A stretch of 64,000 nt of DNA, taken from positions 20,449-84,448 of the forward strand of contig JAFPZF010000082.1 in NCBI GenBank assembly GCA_017417385.1, written 5' to 3'. Source of the DNA: Bacteroidales bacterium. GTDB taxonomy: Bacteria > Bacteroidota > Bacteroidia > Bacteroidales > Marinilabiliaceae. Each line of letters starts with the position of its first letter. Positions within the stretch are counted from its first letter, which is position 1. Made by a program: the position numbers and the translations under genes. Shown here piece after piece: positions 48,109-58,198 of the stretch. Below the pieces are notes generated by a model. It saw nothing but the letters and a program-made list of their open reading frames with translations. It had not been told where the DNA came from and searched no databases.

Positions 48109-48129
48109 TGAATCCTGTGAGGGATGGTA

Positions 48130-48504
48130 TTACTTGAGTTCGACCTCAGCACCAGCCTCTTCGAGTTTTGCCTTGAGAGCCTCTGCGTCTGCCTTAGAAG
48201 CCTTCTCCTTGACTGCCGTAGGTGCCTTGTCAACAAGCTCCTTAGCCTCCTTAAGACCAAGACCCGTGTTCTCCTTGACTGCCTTGACGACTGCAAGCTT
48301 CTGTGCACCTGCACTCTTCAAGATGACGTCGAACTCTGTCTGCTCTGCAGCTGCTGCTGCACCTGCTGCCGGTGCTGCTGCTACGACTGCTGCTGCAGCT
48401 GCCGGCTCAATGCCGTACTCGTCCTTCAGAACTGCTGCGAGCTCATTAACTTCCTTGACAGTGAGGTTAACCAATTCCTCTGCAAGTGCCTTTATATCTG
48501 CCAT
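48130..48504 (-). CDS. rplL: 50S ribosomal protein L7/L12
   Basis: 124-residue stalk protein that binds translation factors. The N-terminal dimer domain starts [19 protein letters not shown], the Ala/Gly hinge is at 36-52, and the C-terminal factor-binding domain has KTEF-like [18 protein letters not shown] and [15 protein letters not shown]. It starts 36 nt after rplJ. Confidence 0.98.
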   Translation of the reverse strand: MADIKALAEELVNLTVKEVNELAAVLKDEYGIEPAAAAAVVAAAPAAGAAAAAEQTEFDVILKSAGAQKLAVVKAVKENTGLGLKEAKELVDKAPTAVKEKASKADAEALKAKLEEAGAEVELK

Positions 48505-48540
48505 TGTATTCTAAATTAATTTGGTTCTTGTTTGGTTTGT

Positions 48541-49065
48541 TTAGTTTTCTTTCTTGCTCAAGGTCTCCAAGATACCGTGTATCTTGTTGCCCGCGCTACC
48601 TTGCAGAGCTGAGATAACGTTCTTCGCCGGCGACTGCAACAGTGCGATGATATCTGCAATGAGCTCCTCCTTGCTCTTGATGTGGACGAGCGTCTCCAGA
48701 TTCTCAGCACCTACGTATGCAGACTGCTCTACGTATGCTCCCTTCAGGACCGGCTTCGCATTGCTTGCCGTGAACTCCTTGATGAGCTTAGCCGGAGCAT
48801 TGCCCGTGTTGCAGAACATGACTGCCGAATTCCCTGCGAATACGCTGTCAAGCTCGCTGAAATCGCCTCCGAGATTGCCAAGCGCCCTCTTCAAAAGGGT
48901 GTTCTTGACTGCAACCAGCTTGATGCCGTTCTCGAAGCACTTCCTCCTCAACTTGCTCGTAGCCTCCGCATTCAGACCCTCAACGTCTACTACATAGAAA
49001 TGTGCATACTCCTTGAGGGACTCCGTCAGCTGCTCTATCAGTGCGCCTTTTTCTTCCTTTCTCAT
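48541..49065 (-). CDS. rplJ: 50S ribosomal protein L10
   Basis: 174 residues; anchors L7/L12 dimers to 23S rRNA. Starts MRKEEKGALIEQLTESL, with VVDVEGLNAEATSKLRRKCF and AVKNTLLKRALGN typical of the family. In many bacteria L10 represses its own operon; the leader here (49066-49100) is only 35 nt, so any such control would have to lie further upstream. Confidence 0.97.
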   Translation of the reverse strand: MRKEEKGALIEQLTESLKEYAHFYVVDVEGLNAEATSKLRRKCFENGIKLVAVKNTLLKRALGNLGGDFSELDSVFAGNSAVMFCNTGNAPAKLIKEFTASNAKPVLKGAYVEQSAYVGAENLETLVHIKSKEELIADIIALLQSPAKNVISALQGSAGNKIHGILETLSKKEN

Positions 49066-49100
49066 CTTCCTTTACTGTGTTACTGTTCAACACTTACAGG

Positions 49101-49796
49101 TTAAGCATCGCCCTGCTTGAAGTCTACATGGACTCCAGGACTCATCGTGCTCGAGAGATAGACGCTCTTGACGTAGGTGCCCTTCGCGGTCGAAGGCTTC
49201 AACTTGACGATAACGTTCAGGAACTCCTTTACGTTGTCTACGATCTTGTTGGCCTCAAACGATACCTTGCCAATCGACGCATGTACTATACCTGCCTTGT
49301 CGACCTTGAAGTCTATCTTTCCGGCCTTGACCTCCTTGACTGCCTTCGCTACGTCCATAGTTACTGTGCCACTCTTTGGGTTTGGCATCAAGCCGCGCGG
49401 ACCAAGTACTCGACCCAGCGCACCTACCTTTGCCATGATGCTCGGCATCGTGATGATAACATCAACGTCCGTCCATCCTCCCTTGATCTTGTCGATGTAC
49501 TCGTCAAGACCTACATAGTCTGCTCCAGCTTCCTTCGCTTCGTTCTCCTTATCAGGGGTGCAGAGCACAAGTACGCGTACCTGCTTGCCAGAACCATGAG
49601 GCAAGGTGCAAACACCTCTCACCATCTGGTTGGCCTTCCTCGGGTCAACTCCAAGACGTACATCAACATCTACCGATGCATCAAACTTCGTCGTCGTAAT
49701 CTCCTTTACGAGTGACGCTGCCTCCTCTATCGTGTAGACCTTGCTGCTATCTACCTTGGAAAGTGCCAACTTCCTATTCTTCGTTAGTTTCGTCAT
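49101..49796 (-). CDS. rplA: 50S ribosomal protein L1
   Basis: 231 residues; binds 23S rRNA at the L1 stalk and helps tRNA exit. Family marks include [19 protein letters not shown] (about 40-58) and [17 protein letters not shown] (about 125-141). It follows rplK by 18 nt. Confidence 0.98.
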   Translation of the reverse strand: MTKLTKNRKLALSKVDSSKVYTIEEAASLVKEITTTKFDASVDVDVRLGVDPRKANQMVRGVCTLPHGSGKQVRVLVLCTPDKENEAKEAGADYVGLDEYIDKIKGGWTDVDVIITMPSIMAKVGALGRVLGPRGLMPNPKSGTVTMDVAKAVKEVKAGKIDFKVDKAGIVHASIGKVSFEANKIVDNVKEFLNVIVKLKPSTAKGTYVKSVYLSSTMSPGVHVDFKQGDA

Positions 49797-49814
49797 TTCA
49801 CAAACTGATTTAGA

Positions 49815-50258
49815 TTAGTTATTGGCTGGGAACTCACCCGTCACGGTTACACCCATACTACGCGCCGTACCTGCAACCATTCGCATAGCTGCTTCGATAG
49901 TGAAACAGTTCAAGTCTGGCATCTTGTCTGTCGCAATCGCCTTGACCTGCTCCCACGTGATTGAGGCTACCTTCTTCCTGTTCGGCTCTGCTGAACCGCC
50001 CTTGATCTTGGCAGCTTCCATGATCTGAACTGCAGCAGGAGGAGTCTTGATGATGAACTCAAAAGACTTGTCGTTGTAGACCGTAATCACAACTGGCAAG
50101 ATCTTGCCTGCCTTGTCCTGCGTACGAGCATTGAACTGCTTGCAGAACTCCATTATGTTCACACCCTTCGAACCAAGTGCCGGTCCGATTGGGGGCGATG
50201 GGTTCGCAGCACCACCTTTAACCTGTAGCTTGATAAAGGCTTCTACTTCTTTAGCCAT
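49815..50258 (-). CDS. rplK: 50S ribosomal protein L11
   Basis: 147 residues; part of the GTPase-associated centre. The N-terminal signature is [20 protein letters not shown] (about 7-26) and the C-terminal part binds 23S rRNA ([10 protein letters not shown]). Confidence 0.98.
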   Translation of the reverse strand: MAKEVEAFIKLQVKGGAANPSPPIGPALGSKGVNIMEFCKQFNARTQDKAGKILPVVITVYNDKSFEFIIKTPPAAVQIMEAAKIKGGSAEPNRKKVASITWEQVKAIATDKMPDLNCFTIEAAMRMVAGTARSMGVTVTGEFPANN

Positions 50259-50372
50259 TGTAGCGTTTAAATTTTATATATAATAATATCAGTAGCCCGT
50301 ATATTACTGGCCGTTGCCAGCTGGAAGCATTCGATACTTGACTACCCCTATTATCCTTTGTTAGTTTCTCTT

Positions 50373-50915
50373 TTAGTTTACTCTCTCGACCTGATAGTAG
50401 TTCAACTCGAGAGGTGTGTTCCTCCCAAATATCTTCACCATCACAGACAGCTTCTTCTTCTCCTCGTCGACCTGCTCAATCGTCCCCGTAAAGTTGTTGA
50501 ACGGACCATCTATCACCTTGACGCTCTCGCCCAATACATACGGAACAACTACCTCCTGAGTGTCATCGACTGCCTCGTCTATCCTGCCTATCATCCTGCT
50601 AACCTCTGCTGCTCGCATCGGCTCCGGATGACCGTCACCCAAAAATCCTATGACGTTCGGGACGTTTGAGATCACGCCTGGAACCTCCCCGACAAGTGCA
50701 CACTCGACAAACACGTAGCCTGAATAAAGCACACGCTCCTTGACGATCTTCTTGCCGTTACGCTGCGTGTACGTCTTCTCTACCGGTACCTCGACCTGAC
50801 CTACTAGGTCCCCGAGTCCCCTGCGACGCACCTCTGCCTCCAGCGCCTCCTTGGCCTTCTTCTCCTTTCCCCCTATTGCCTTGAGGACATACCATTGCAA
50901 CTCGACGTTTGCCAT
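50373..50915 (-). CDS. nusG: Transcription termination/antitermination protein NusG
   Basis: 180 residues. The NGN domain starts LQWYVLKAIGGKEKKAKEAL, and the C-terminal KOW domain has VLGESVKVIDGPFNNFTGTI. It binds RNA polymerase and couples to Rho or ribosomes. A 114-nt gap separates it from rplK. Confidence 0.97.
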   Translation of the reverse strand: MANVELQWYVLKAIGGKEKKAKEALEAEVRRRGLGDLVGQVEVPVEKTYTQRNGKKIVKERVLYSGYVFVECALVGEVPGVISNVPNVIGFLGDGHPEPMRAAEVSRMIGRIDEAVDDTQEVVVPYVLGESVKVIDGPFNNFTGTIEQVDEEKKKLSVMVKIFGRNTPLELNYYQVERVN

Positions 50916-50938
50916 ATTAGCGAAGCTCGTTTTGTCGT

Positions 50939-51130
50939 TTACAGTACATCGTACACCATCTTGAGCACATGCTCAAATGCAAAGTCCATAACCCATACTA
51001 TCAGAGCTATGATCAACGAGGCTACCATCACGACCCTCGCCGAATTGAAAAGATCCGACCAACTCGGCCACGAAGTCTTCTCGACCAACTCTGTGTATAC
51101 GTTCTTCAGATAATTGACTATCCTTTCCAT
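50939..51130 (-). CDS. secE: Preprotein translocase subunit SecE
   Basis: 63 residues, the short single-transmembrane form. The cytosolic amphipathic helix has ELVEKTSWPSWSDLFNSARVV and the membrane helix follows (MVASLIIALIVWVMDFAFEH). It lies between tRNA-Trp and nusG. Confidence 0.96.
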   Translation of the reverse strand: MERIVNYLKNVYTELVEKTSWPSWSDLFNSARVVMVASLIIALIVWVMDFAFEHVLKMVYDVL

Positions 51131-51150
51131 TAGTCCTTGTTTCTTTTATG

Positions 51151-51223
51151 CACGGGTGGAGCGACTCGAACGCCCGACACTCGGTTTTGGAGACCGATGC
51201 TCTACCAACTGAACTACACCCGT
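51151..51223 (-). tRNA. tRNA-Trp(CCA)
   Basis: 73 nt: acceptor ACGGGTG/CACCCGT with discriminator G, anticodon stem TCGGT/ACCGA with loop CTCCAAA (anticodon CCA). Located between tuf and secE, as is usual. Confidence 0.97.
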
Positions 51224-51267
51224 ATGAGGGGGCGTAGGCCCGTGAGCCTACTACCCTATCTCTTTCC

Positions 51268-52455
51268 TTACTCGATGATCTCGGTAACCTGACCTGCACC
51301 GACCGTACGACCACCCTCGCGGATAGCGAAACGGAGACCTACGTTCAATGCTACTGCATAGATGAGGTCAACCTCGATCGATACGTTATCACCCGGCATG
51401 ACAACCTCTGTTCCCTCCGGCAACTTGATCTCACCCGTGATGTCCAATGTACGGATGTAGAACTGAGGACGGTAGTTGTTCTTGAACGGAGTGTGACGAC
51501 CACCCTCCTCCTTCTTCAGGACGTAGATGGATGCCTTGAACTTCGTATGAGGAGTGATAGAACCTGGCTTGCAGAGGACCATACCACGCTTCATCTCGCT
51601 CTTGTCGATACCGCGGAGCAACAAACCTACGTTGTCACCTGCCTGACCCTCATCAAGAGTCTTGCGGAACATCTCGACACCCGTACATGTCGTCTTCTTA
51701 GCGTCTGCGTTGAGACCGACAATCTGGAGCTCGTCACCTACGTGTACGATACCTGTCTCGATACGACCCGTTGCGACTGTACCACGACCCGTGATCGTCA
51801 TAGCATCCTCGACTGGCATCAAGAATGGCTTATCTACGTCACGCTTTGGCAGCGGAATCCACTCGTCAACTGCGTCCATAAGCTCCATGACCTTTGCCTC
51901 CCACTGTGGCTCACCATTCAATGCACCAAGTGCGGAACCACGGATAACTGGGCTGTTGTCACCGTCGAACTCGTAGAAGTTCAACAAGTCACGAAGCTCC
52001 ATCTCTCCGAGATCAAGAAGCTCTGGATCATCAACAAGGTCTACCTTGTTCATGAAGACAACAATACGTGGGACGTTAACCTGACGTGCGAGAAGAATGT
52101 GCTCGCGCGTCTGAGGCATAGGACCATCAGTTGCTGCGCAGACGAGGATTGCACCGTCCATCTGGGCTGCACCTGTGACCATGTTCTTGACGTAGTCAGC
52201 GTGACCCGGGCAGTCGACGTGTGCGTAGTGACGATTCTTCGTCTGATACTCGACGTGAGCTGTATTGATCGTGATACCACGCTCCTTCTCCTCCGGAGCA
52301 GCATCAATCGATGCGAAGTCCTTCTGCTCTGCAAGACCCTGCTTTGCCAAGACAGTCGTGATAGCTGCCGTCAAGGTCGTCTTACCATGGTCGACGTGGC
52401 CAATGGTACCAATGTTCACGTGTGGCTTAGTTCTCTGGAAAACTTCCTTTGCCAT
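51268..52455 (-). CDS. tuf: Elongation factor Tu
   Basis: 395 residues; GTPase that brings aminoacyl-tRNA to the ribosome. G1 [14 protein letters not shown] (about 19-32), G3 [10 protein letters not shown]4 NKVDLVDD, G5 GSALGAL, then domains 2 and 3. It is the first gene of the large translation/transcription operon. Confidence 0.99.
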   Translation of the reverse strand: MAKEVFQRTKPHVNIGTIGHVDHGKTTLTAAITTVLAKQGLAEQKDFASIDAAPEEKERGITINTAHVEYQTKNRHYAHVDCPGHADYVKNMVTGAAQMDGAILVCAATDGPMPQTREHILLARQVNVPRIVVFMNKVDLVDDPELLDLGEMELRDLLNFYEFDGDNSPVIRGSALGALNGEPQWEAKVMELMDAVDEWIPLPKRDVDKPFLMPVEDAMTITGRGTVATGRIETGIVHVGDELQIVGLNADAKKTTCTGVEMFRKTLDEGQAGDNVGLLLRGIDKSEMKRGMVLCKPGSITPHTKFKASIYVLKKEEGGRHTPFKNNYRPQFYIRTLDITGEIKLPEGTEVVMPGDNVSIEVDLIYAVALNVGLRFAIREGGRTVGAGQVTEIIE

Positions 52456-52561
52456 AACTCGAATTATTAGACAATTAGTTTGTTTTGTTTTTCTATTTCA
52501 AACCCAGAATCAAGACCGACGCCGACAGACATACCTATCCACTTGGCCATAATTCTGAACG

Positions 52562-52569
52562 CAAAGGTA
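52562..52569 (-). promoter_or_regulatory. -7 box of the tuf-rpoC operon
   Basis: TACCTTTG matches TAnnTTTG in an AT-rich stretch, about 107 nt upstream of the tuf start. No clear -33 TTG at the preferred distance. Confidence 0.5.
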
Positions 52570-52637
52570 AACATTTATTTTTTAGTTTCAGCCGACTGAA
52601 CCTAAAATAATGCTTAAAAATTATTTTTGCCCCCCTT

Positions 52638-53237
52638 TCAGGCCCCTAAAACCTCCGAAAGGCTCCCAAAAATAGGGCGAAGAGACGTGTATGTCGACTG
52701 CTCAGACGCCTTCATCTCGTCCGCTGACATCCACTTGCTCCCGACGATGTCCTCCTCGGTCTGCAGCACCGGCTCCACGCCCATGTCCTCTAGTCGCATC
52801 AAGAACCAGTCTGTCCGCTTCACTACGGTCTCACTACCTATATTATAGGTGTGATACGTCGCCGCAACATGATCCTCGATCTTCATTCCGCTCAGCCCGA
52901 CCTCCTCGGCTACCTCACGGACCGCCGTCTCCTCGGGACTCTCGCCGACCTCTGTCTTGCCCTTCGGCAGGTCTAGATGGCCTCTCCTGTCTATGACCAG
53001 GCACTTGCCGTCTCTCACGACAAGTCCGCCCGCAGCCGTTATGAGTCTATGACGCCTCTGGTATAGGCTCATCATCCTGTCGACGGAATCTACGCTGATC
53101 TTCATGTCTGCTATCGCCTCGTCATGCTCGAACTGGCAGACTCTGTTCATCAGCTCCTCGTCTGTTCCTATCGCCTTGCCGTCCTCCGAGAACGTCAAGG
53201 CACGCTCTCCATAATATATTGTTACCATTTTACCCAT
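52638..53237 (-). CDS. Nudix hydrolase
   Basis: 199 residues from MGKMVTIYYGERALTF; upstream codons would overlap asnS. An N-terminal domain (1-65) precedes the Nudix fold. The Nudix box is complete: G93 KTEVGE, then PEETAVREVAEEVGL (about 93-115), with the catalytic REVAEE. It hydrolyses a nucleoside diphosphate linked to another group; substrate unknown. The C-terminus (MSADEMKASEQSTYTSLRP) is short. It starts 11 nt after asnS, so the two are likely co-transcribed. Confidence 0.9.
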   Translation of the reverse strand: MGKMVTIYYGERALTFSEDGKAIGTDEELMNRVCQFEHDEAIADMKISVDSVDRMMSLYQRRHRLITAAGGLVVRDGKCLVIDRRGHLDLPKGKTEVGESPEETAVREVAEEVGLSGMKIEDHVAATYHTYNIGSETVVKRTDWFLMRLEDMGVEPVLQTEEDIVGSKWMSADEMKASEQSTYTSLRPIFGSLSEVLGA

Positions 53238-53248
53238 TAGTCCACCTC

Positions 53249-54643
53249 TTAGAACTCTGCATGACCCGGAGTCCTCGGGAATGGTATGACGTCCCTGATG
53301 TTCGCCATGCCGGTGACGAAGAGGATCAACCTCTCGAAACCAAGTCCGAATCCAGAGTGAGGACAGCTTCCGTACTTCCTCGTGTCCAGGTACCACCACA
53401 TGTCCTTCATCGGGATGTTCAGCTCCTCGATCCTCTGCATTAGCTTGCCATAGTCGGCCTCTCTCTCTGAGCCACCGATGATCTCGCCTATCCTCGGGAA
53501 CAATACGTCCATCGCCCTGACGGTCTTGCCGTCCTCGTTCTGCTTCATGTAGAACGCCTTGATCTCCTTCGGATAGTCGGTCAGGATGACTGGCTTCTTG
53601 AAATGCTCCTCGACGAGATACCTCTCGTGCTCCGACGCCAGGTCACAGCCCCAGAATACTGGGAACTCGAACTTCCTGCCCTTCGCTACGGCCTCCTCGA
53701 GGATCTTGATGCCCTCTGTATATGGCAGTCTGACGAAGTCGTGCGATGTCACGAACTTCAACGACTCTATCAGCTCCTTGTCGATCATCTTGTTGAGGAA
53801 CTCGAGGTCCTCCATGCAGTGGTCGAGTGCCCACTGTACGCAGAACTTGATGAACTCCTCTGCCAAGTCCATATTGTCGACTATGTCATAGAACGCCATC
53901 TCTGGCTCTATCATCCAGAACTCTGCCAAATGCCTCGGCGTGTTCGACCTCTCTGCCCTGAACGTCGGACCGAATGTGTATATCTGGCCGAGCGCCGTAG
54001 CCGCCAGCTCGCCCTCAAGCTGTCCACTGACTGTCAGGCTCGTCGGGACGCCAAAGAAATCCTGCGTGTAGTCGACCTTGCCTTCCTCGTTCTTCGGAAG
54101 GTTCTGCAGGTCGAGCGTCGTGACCTGGAACATCTGTCCTGCACCCTCGCAGTCACTGCCCGTGATGAGCGGCGTGTGGAAATAGACGAATCCCTTGTCA
54201 TGGAAGAACTTGTGAATGGCAAATGCCATCTGGTTCCTGATCCTGAAGACCGCACCAAATGTCGTTGCCCTCGGCCTCAGGTGTGCCACCTCACGCAGAT
54301 ACTCCCACGTGTGGCCCTTCTTCTGCAATGGGAATGTGGCGTCTGCGTCACCGAGTATCTCTATCGACTCGGCCTGCACCTCTACGGTCTGACCCTTCCC
54401 CTGCGACGCTACCAGCTGTCCCTTGACACTCAGGCATGCGCCCGTCGTGATGCGCTTCATCACGTCCTCCGACACCTTCCCCGCATCGACAACTATCTGC
54501 ATATTATTCACCGTCGAGCCATCATTGAGGGCTACAAAACTTACTTGCTTGCTATCGCGGCGTGTCCTCACCCACCCCTTGACAACTACTTGCTTCCCAA
54601 TCTCCGGATTGGCAAACATCGATGAAATCCGCTGCGGAACCAT
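53249..54643 (-). CDS. asnS: Asparaginyl-tRNA synthetase
   Basis: 464 residues, class II synthetase charging tRNA-Asn. The N-terminal OB-fold spans about 15-105 ([20 protein letters not shown]). Motif 2 region is [21 protein letters not shown] and motif 3 is [15 protein letters not shown] (near 432-446). It begins the asnS-nudix pair. Confidence 0.98.
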   Translation of the reverse strand: MVPQRISSMFANPEIGKQVVVKGWVRTRRDSKQVSFVALNDGSTVNNMQIVVDAGKVSEDVMKRITTGACLSVKGQLVASQGKGQTVEVQAESIEILGDADATFPLQKKGHTWEYLREVAHLRPRATTFGAVFRIRNQMAFAIHKFFHDKGFVYFHTPLITGSDCEGAGQMFQVTTLDLQNLPKNEEGKVDYTQDFFGVPTSLTVSGQLEGELAATALGQIYTFGPTFRAERSNTPRHLAEFWMIEPEMAFYDIVDNMDLAEEFIKFCVQWALDHCMEDLEFLNKMIDKELIESLKFVTSHDFVRLPYTEGIKILEEAVAKGRKFEFPVFWGCDLASEHERYLVEEHFKKPVILTDYPKEIKAFYMKQNEDGKTVRAMDVLFPRIGEIIGGSEREADYGKLMQRIEELNIPMKDMWWYLDTRKYGSCPHSGFGLGFERLILFVTGMANIRDVIPFPRTPGHAEF

Positions 54644-54689
54644 TGTCTTATTGTTATTGTTGAGTTATTCTTAATCTATAAACGAAGTG

Positions 54690-54697
54690 CAAAGTTA
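54690..54697 (-). promoter_or_regulatory. -7 box before asnS
   Basis: TAACTTTG, 46 nt upstream of the asnS start; no clear -33 element. Confidence 0.45.
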
Positions 54698-54928
54698 GTG
54701 ATTTTTGCTCTTCGTTGTCTCTTCCGCCCCCTAAACCTTTTCCGCTTTCCGTAAATCACTGCTTCCCCCCTCACCCCAATCATCAATTCCTCTCTCCTTC
54801 CCCGACTTCTCCTACCGCTACCAATTGCTAATCGCTAATTCCTCATTGCTAATTGCTCCTACGACTCCGACGATTCCCGTTGAGCGGGGATTTGTAATCC
54901 CGCTCCGTGGAGTATAAGCATTTGTAAT

Positions 54929-54997
54929 GCGTTTTTCTTCCATTGAACACGAGAAAGGTCAGCGAAGCTAATGCGCTTGCCATCCTCACCATCTGAC
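54929..54997. repeat. 69-nt repeat unit, copy 1
   Basis: Begins GCGTTTTTCTTCCATTGAAC and ends with CACCATCTGAC before a Ser/Asp tract. Copies 2 and 3 at 55360-55428 and 55700-55768 are nearly identical; copy 3 differs in the middle (GTCGACGAAGTCAA instead of GTCAGCGAAGCTAA). Confidence 0.85.
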
Positions 54998-55050
54998 CCC
55001 TCCGACGACTCCGACCCCTCCGACGATTCTGACGACTCAGACGATTCCGA

Positions 55051-55140
55051 CGACTCCGATGCGCTTCTCCTCTGTTGAGACGTCATTTGTAATGCGGCTC
55101 CGTGGAGTATGAGCATTTGTAATCCCTTTCGGTTAAGCGA
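55051..55140. repeat. Double-hairpin repeat unit
   Basis: About 90 nt from CTCCGATGCGCTTCTCCTC to TTCGGTTAAGCGA, repeated almost exactly at 55558-55645. Related shorter forms at 54875-54930 and 63631-63688 carry a perfect GCGGGATT/AATCCCGC hairpin, then a fixed GGAGTATAAGCATTTG linker and a second small hairpin. Confidence 0.85.
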
Positions 55141-56175
55141 GCGCATACTTTCGATTAAGCGAATGCAGAACGAGCTTGCTCGTTATGCTGAGCGTGAGAA
55201 AGTAAGACTCTAGTCAATGGAACTTGTTCCAATTGCCGAACTTTTCGACTGAGCGAGTGCAGAACGAGCTTGCTCGTTTTGCCGAGCGTGAGAAAAGTCG
55301 ACAAAGTCAACGTGAGAAAAGTCAGCGAAGCTAACGTGAGAAAGGTCGACGAAGTCAATGCGTTTTTCTTCCATTGAACACGAGAAAGGTCAGCGAAGCT
55401 AATGCGCTTGCCATCCTCACCATCTGACGACTCTGACCCTTCAGACGACTCTGACCACTTCCGACGACTCCGCCCCCTCCGACGACTCTGACAATTCTGA
55501 CCACTTCCGACGACTCCGACGATTCTGACGACTCAGACGACTCAGACTATTCCGACGACTCCGATGCGCTTCTCCTCTGTTGAGCCGTCATTTGTAATGC
55601 GGCTCCGTGGAGTATAAGCATTTGTAATCCCTTTCGGTTAAGCGAGTGCAATGGAGCTTGCTCCAATTGCCGAGCGGAAGAAAGGTCGACGAAGTCAATG
55701 CGTTTTTCTTCCATTGAACACGAGAAAGGTCGACGAAGTCAATGCGCTTGCCATCCTCACCATCTGACCCCTCTGACCCTTCCGACGACTCTGAACCCTC
55801 CGACGATTCCGACGACTCTGAACCTTCCGACGACTCTGACCACTTCCGACGACTCCGACTTCAAGCGCCCTGAAAGGGCAAAATAATCCAAGCCCAGGGC
55901 ACTCGCCCTGGGTTATTGACGCCATGGTAACATCCGCCCTGACAACTTTTCGATTAAGCGAGCGCAATGGAACTCGTTCCAATTGCCGAGTGTGAGAAAA
56001 GTCAGCGAAGCTAAGGGCAAAATAGTCCAAGACTAGGGCAGCGCCCTAGACACCCAGTTCTGCGTAGGCTCCAGCCTACGTCGCGCTAGATACAAGGCCC
56101 CCACCTTGCGCAATCTGTTACTTCCAACAATTTCTCCCCTCCGACGCCTTCCTTCCCTCTACCGCATCAACCTTC

Positions 56176-57750
56176 CTACTTAAACCTCTTCTTCAGCTGC
56201 TTCCATATTCCATAGAGCCTACTACGCAGACTTTTCTTCCGTTCCATTCCTTTCCGACTCCTTCCCTTCTTGTTCTTCCCGTCCGCTCCTTTCTGCCCTT
56301 TCGGCTCCTCCGTCTTGGCGACAATCCTCTCGTAAGTGTAATCATACGTCCCCTTGCTTGTCTCGCAAGACACTATCTTCCCGCTCTCGTCCGTCTTGAA
56401 CTTCAAGTCAAGCGTCTCCTCTCCCAAGGAACCTTTCAACGTGATGCGACTCGGCAACTTCCTCGGACCGACACCAAGCAACATCGCTGGTATATAACCG
56501 CCATAATCTGGAGAAATAGCATCTGCAAACACCTGTTGCCTATACTTGTTGTCAAGATCAGAATATGATATTATCAACTCATCATCATAATAATGTCTTC
56601 GATACTCTTCATCTCGATAATCTTCATCATCTTCAAACTCATCATCATATCTACCTTCAAAAGCCTCATGAAATATGCCTTTTACCTCATCTTTCTTAAA
56701 CCTGCCTTCATATTCTTCATTATCACAATAATAATTTAGACCCATTCGCTTGATGGAAACAAGAAGTCCATCCTTCCACTCGTAGATTGTAACTTCCTTT
56801 TGACATACCCATTCATGATGCACACCATCATCATCATACGACTCCATTGTCGCTTCTACAACAGTTTTTGTGAGATGCCCTTCTGAGTCATATTCATACT
56901 TCATAGAGGCTGTACCATCACCACGACCCCCTGTCACATCCAACAAATAACCTCTTTCATTAAAACAAACACCAGCATAATCACAATCGGTTTCTCCCTC
57001 ACTATTCAAGCCAACTCCAGGTTCGGATACTAAGAAACCACACTCGTCTGATGAATATTTCACCACTCCTATCGTTCCATTTGTTGCATACTGACACAAC
57101 TCGTGTATGCAACACAATCTTTCATCAAATCCGCCTCCATAAGGTTCCGATATAAACACAATACCCATCCCTTTTGTCAACCGCAAACCCTTACCATCTA
57201 TGTTCGTCGACTTTTCCGTCGTTCGCAATCTTTCCTCGCTCTCTCGCTCCATCTGTTTAGCCTCTCGCTCTATCCGTTTACTGTCCGCTTTAGAATATAC
57301 GGATACTACTACACACAACACGATAAGACTCACTAACAGCTGCAACCACCAGCTTAGTTCTAAATACGCCATTAGGGCAGCAAGCCCGATTTCTACTCCC
57401 ACAAAAAGAAAACTCTTCCAACCGATATATTTCCTCAACTTATTATCATAAATGTATACTGCAACACACAACACCAAAATACACACCCAGAATTGCAACA
57501 ATCCGCTTAACCCTAAATATGTCATTAGGGAAACCAGCCCTACTACTCCACCCAAAAAGCACAGACAGCCAAATCTCGCTGCAACCCCTGTACCTTCACC
57601 AATAATATACCAACAAAAACATACTACCAGACATACTACCAAACACACGAACAACTGGAAACCCCATTCTAGACCAAAATATGTCATTAGGGCAACAAGC
57701 AAAAGCTCTACCCCCACACCGACAAAACAACCTATATTTTCTGATTTCAT
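56176..57750 (-). CDS. Hypothetical membrane protein with triplicated N-terminal module
   Basis: 524 residues, unknown family. The first about 165 residues are three copies of a two-helix module: GVGVELLLVALMTYFGLEW, GGVVGLVSLMTYLGLSGL and GVEIGLAALMAYLELSWW, each followed by a Val/Leu/Cys-rich second helix. A charged coiled segment (RIEREAKQMERESEERLR) leads to a soluble region of about 300 residues with many Tyr, Asp and Gly residues (GVCFNERGYLLDVTGGRGDG; YEYDSEGHLTKTV), similar in style to YD/MORN-like text but not assigned. The C-terminus is very basic (KNKKGRSRKGMERKKSLR). The DNA of the three modules is also similar, so the triplication is fairly recent. Confidence 0.75.
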   Translation of the reverse strand: MKSENIGCFVGVGVELLLVALMTYFGLEWGFQLFVCLVVCLVVCFCWYIIGEGTGVAARFGCLCFLGGVVGLVSLMTYLGLSGLLQFWVCILVLCVAVYIYDNKLRKYIGWKSFLFVGVEIGLAALMAYLELSWWLQLLVSLIVLCVVVSVYSKADSKRIEREAKQMERESEERLRTTEKSTNIDGKGLRLTKGMGIVFISEPYGGGFDERLCCIHELCQYATNGTIGVVKYSSDECGFLVSEPGVGLNSEGETDCDYAGVCFNERGYLLDVTGGRGDGTASMKYEYDSEGHLTKTVVEATMESYDDDGVHHEWVCQKEVTIYEWKDGLLVSIKRMGLNYYCDNEEYEGRFKKDEVKGIFHEAFEGRYDDEFEDDEDYRDEEYRRHYYDDELIISYSDLDNKYRQQVFADAISPDYGGYIPAMLLGVGPRKLPSRITLKGSLGEETLDLKFKTDESGKIVSCETSKGTYDYTYERIVAKTEEPKGQKGADGKNKKGRSRKGMERKKSLRSRLYGIWKQLKKRFK

Positions 57751-57765
57751 ACCATCTATCCTTTT

Positions 57766-58044
57766 TTATCCTCTCTTCTTATGTTCTATCCCAAAAACTT
57801 TCTCGACTGCCTTGACTATCTTCTTTGCCCACCTCGGCAACCTCCTGTAGTTCTTAGACAGCCACTTGAAGAAGCTCTGCTTCTTGCCTGTACTCTCCTC
57901 CCTGAATGTCTTTATCCAGTTCCTTACTATGTCAACGACTCCTATGGTTACTAGAAAACCTACTACGCTGAAGACAAACCCAAGTAGACCAAACCACGTT
58001 TCGTTCTCCTCGTAGAAACTCTTTATGTCATTCAATAGCTCCAT
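57766..58044 (-). CDS. Small hypothetical membrane protein
   Basis: 92 residues with one clear hydrophobic helix near 15-37 (WFGLLGFVFSVVGFLVTIGVVDIV) and a basic C-terminal half (SFFKWLSKNYRRLPRWAKKI). Family unknown. It precedes the 524-residue membrane protein by 15 nt, so the two are probably co-transcribed. Confidence 0.65.
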   Translation of the reverse strand: MELLNDIKSFYEENETWFGLLGFVFSVVGFLVTIGVVDIVRNWIKTFREESTGKKQSFFKWLSKNYRRLPRWAKKIVKAVEKVFGIEHKKRG

Positions 58045-58063
58045 ACGCTTTGCTTCTCGCCTG

Positions 58064-58071
58064 CAAAATTA
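58064..58071 (-). promoter_or_regulatory. -7 box before the small membrane protein
   Basis: TAATTTTG matches TAnnTTTG, 20 nt upstream of the start codon at 58044. Confidence 0.45.
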
Positions 58072-58198
58072 CCACCTTTCCTCCGCTATCTTCCCCATTC
58101 CCCGTTGCGGATGTGTCCACTAATAGTTGCCAATTTGTCCAAAAACTCTTCTTCCCTTCTTCTCTTCCCTTCTTTCATTTCCTTCCTCCCTTCCCCTC

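Larger units (their letters stand above)
54850..56100. repeat. Cluster of hairpin repeats, about 1.25 kb without genes
   Basis: The interval between asnS and the membrane protein gene is filled by interleaved repeat types: a 69-nt unit (starts 54929, 55360, 55700), a double-hairpin unit (starts 54875, 55051, 55558), variable hairpins beginning AAGCGAG (about 55157, 55251, 55639, 55956), Ser/Asp-type tracts, and GC-rich palindromes (55862-55920, 56010-56090). Short frames here are not conserved between copies and I do not call genes. Confidence 0.8.

Noticed and set aside
50973..51314. 113-codon frame across tRNA-Trp and secE
   Set aside because: Reads through a tRNA and secE in another frame; shadow of real features.
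54859..55146. Ser/Glu-rich 95-codon frame in the repeat cluster
   Set aside because: It is the low-complexity tract and double-hairpin repeat read as protein; other copies of the same DNA are in different phases, and no signal or start context supports it.
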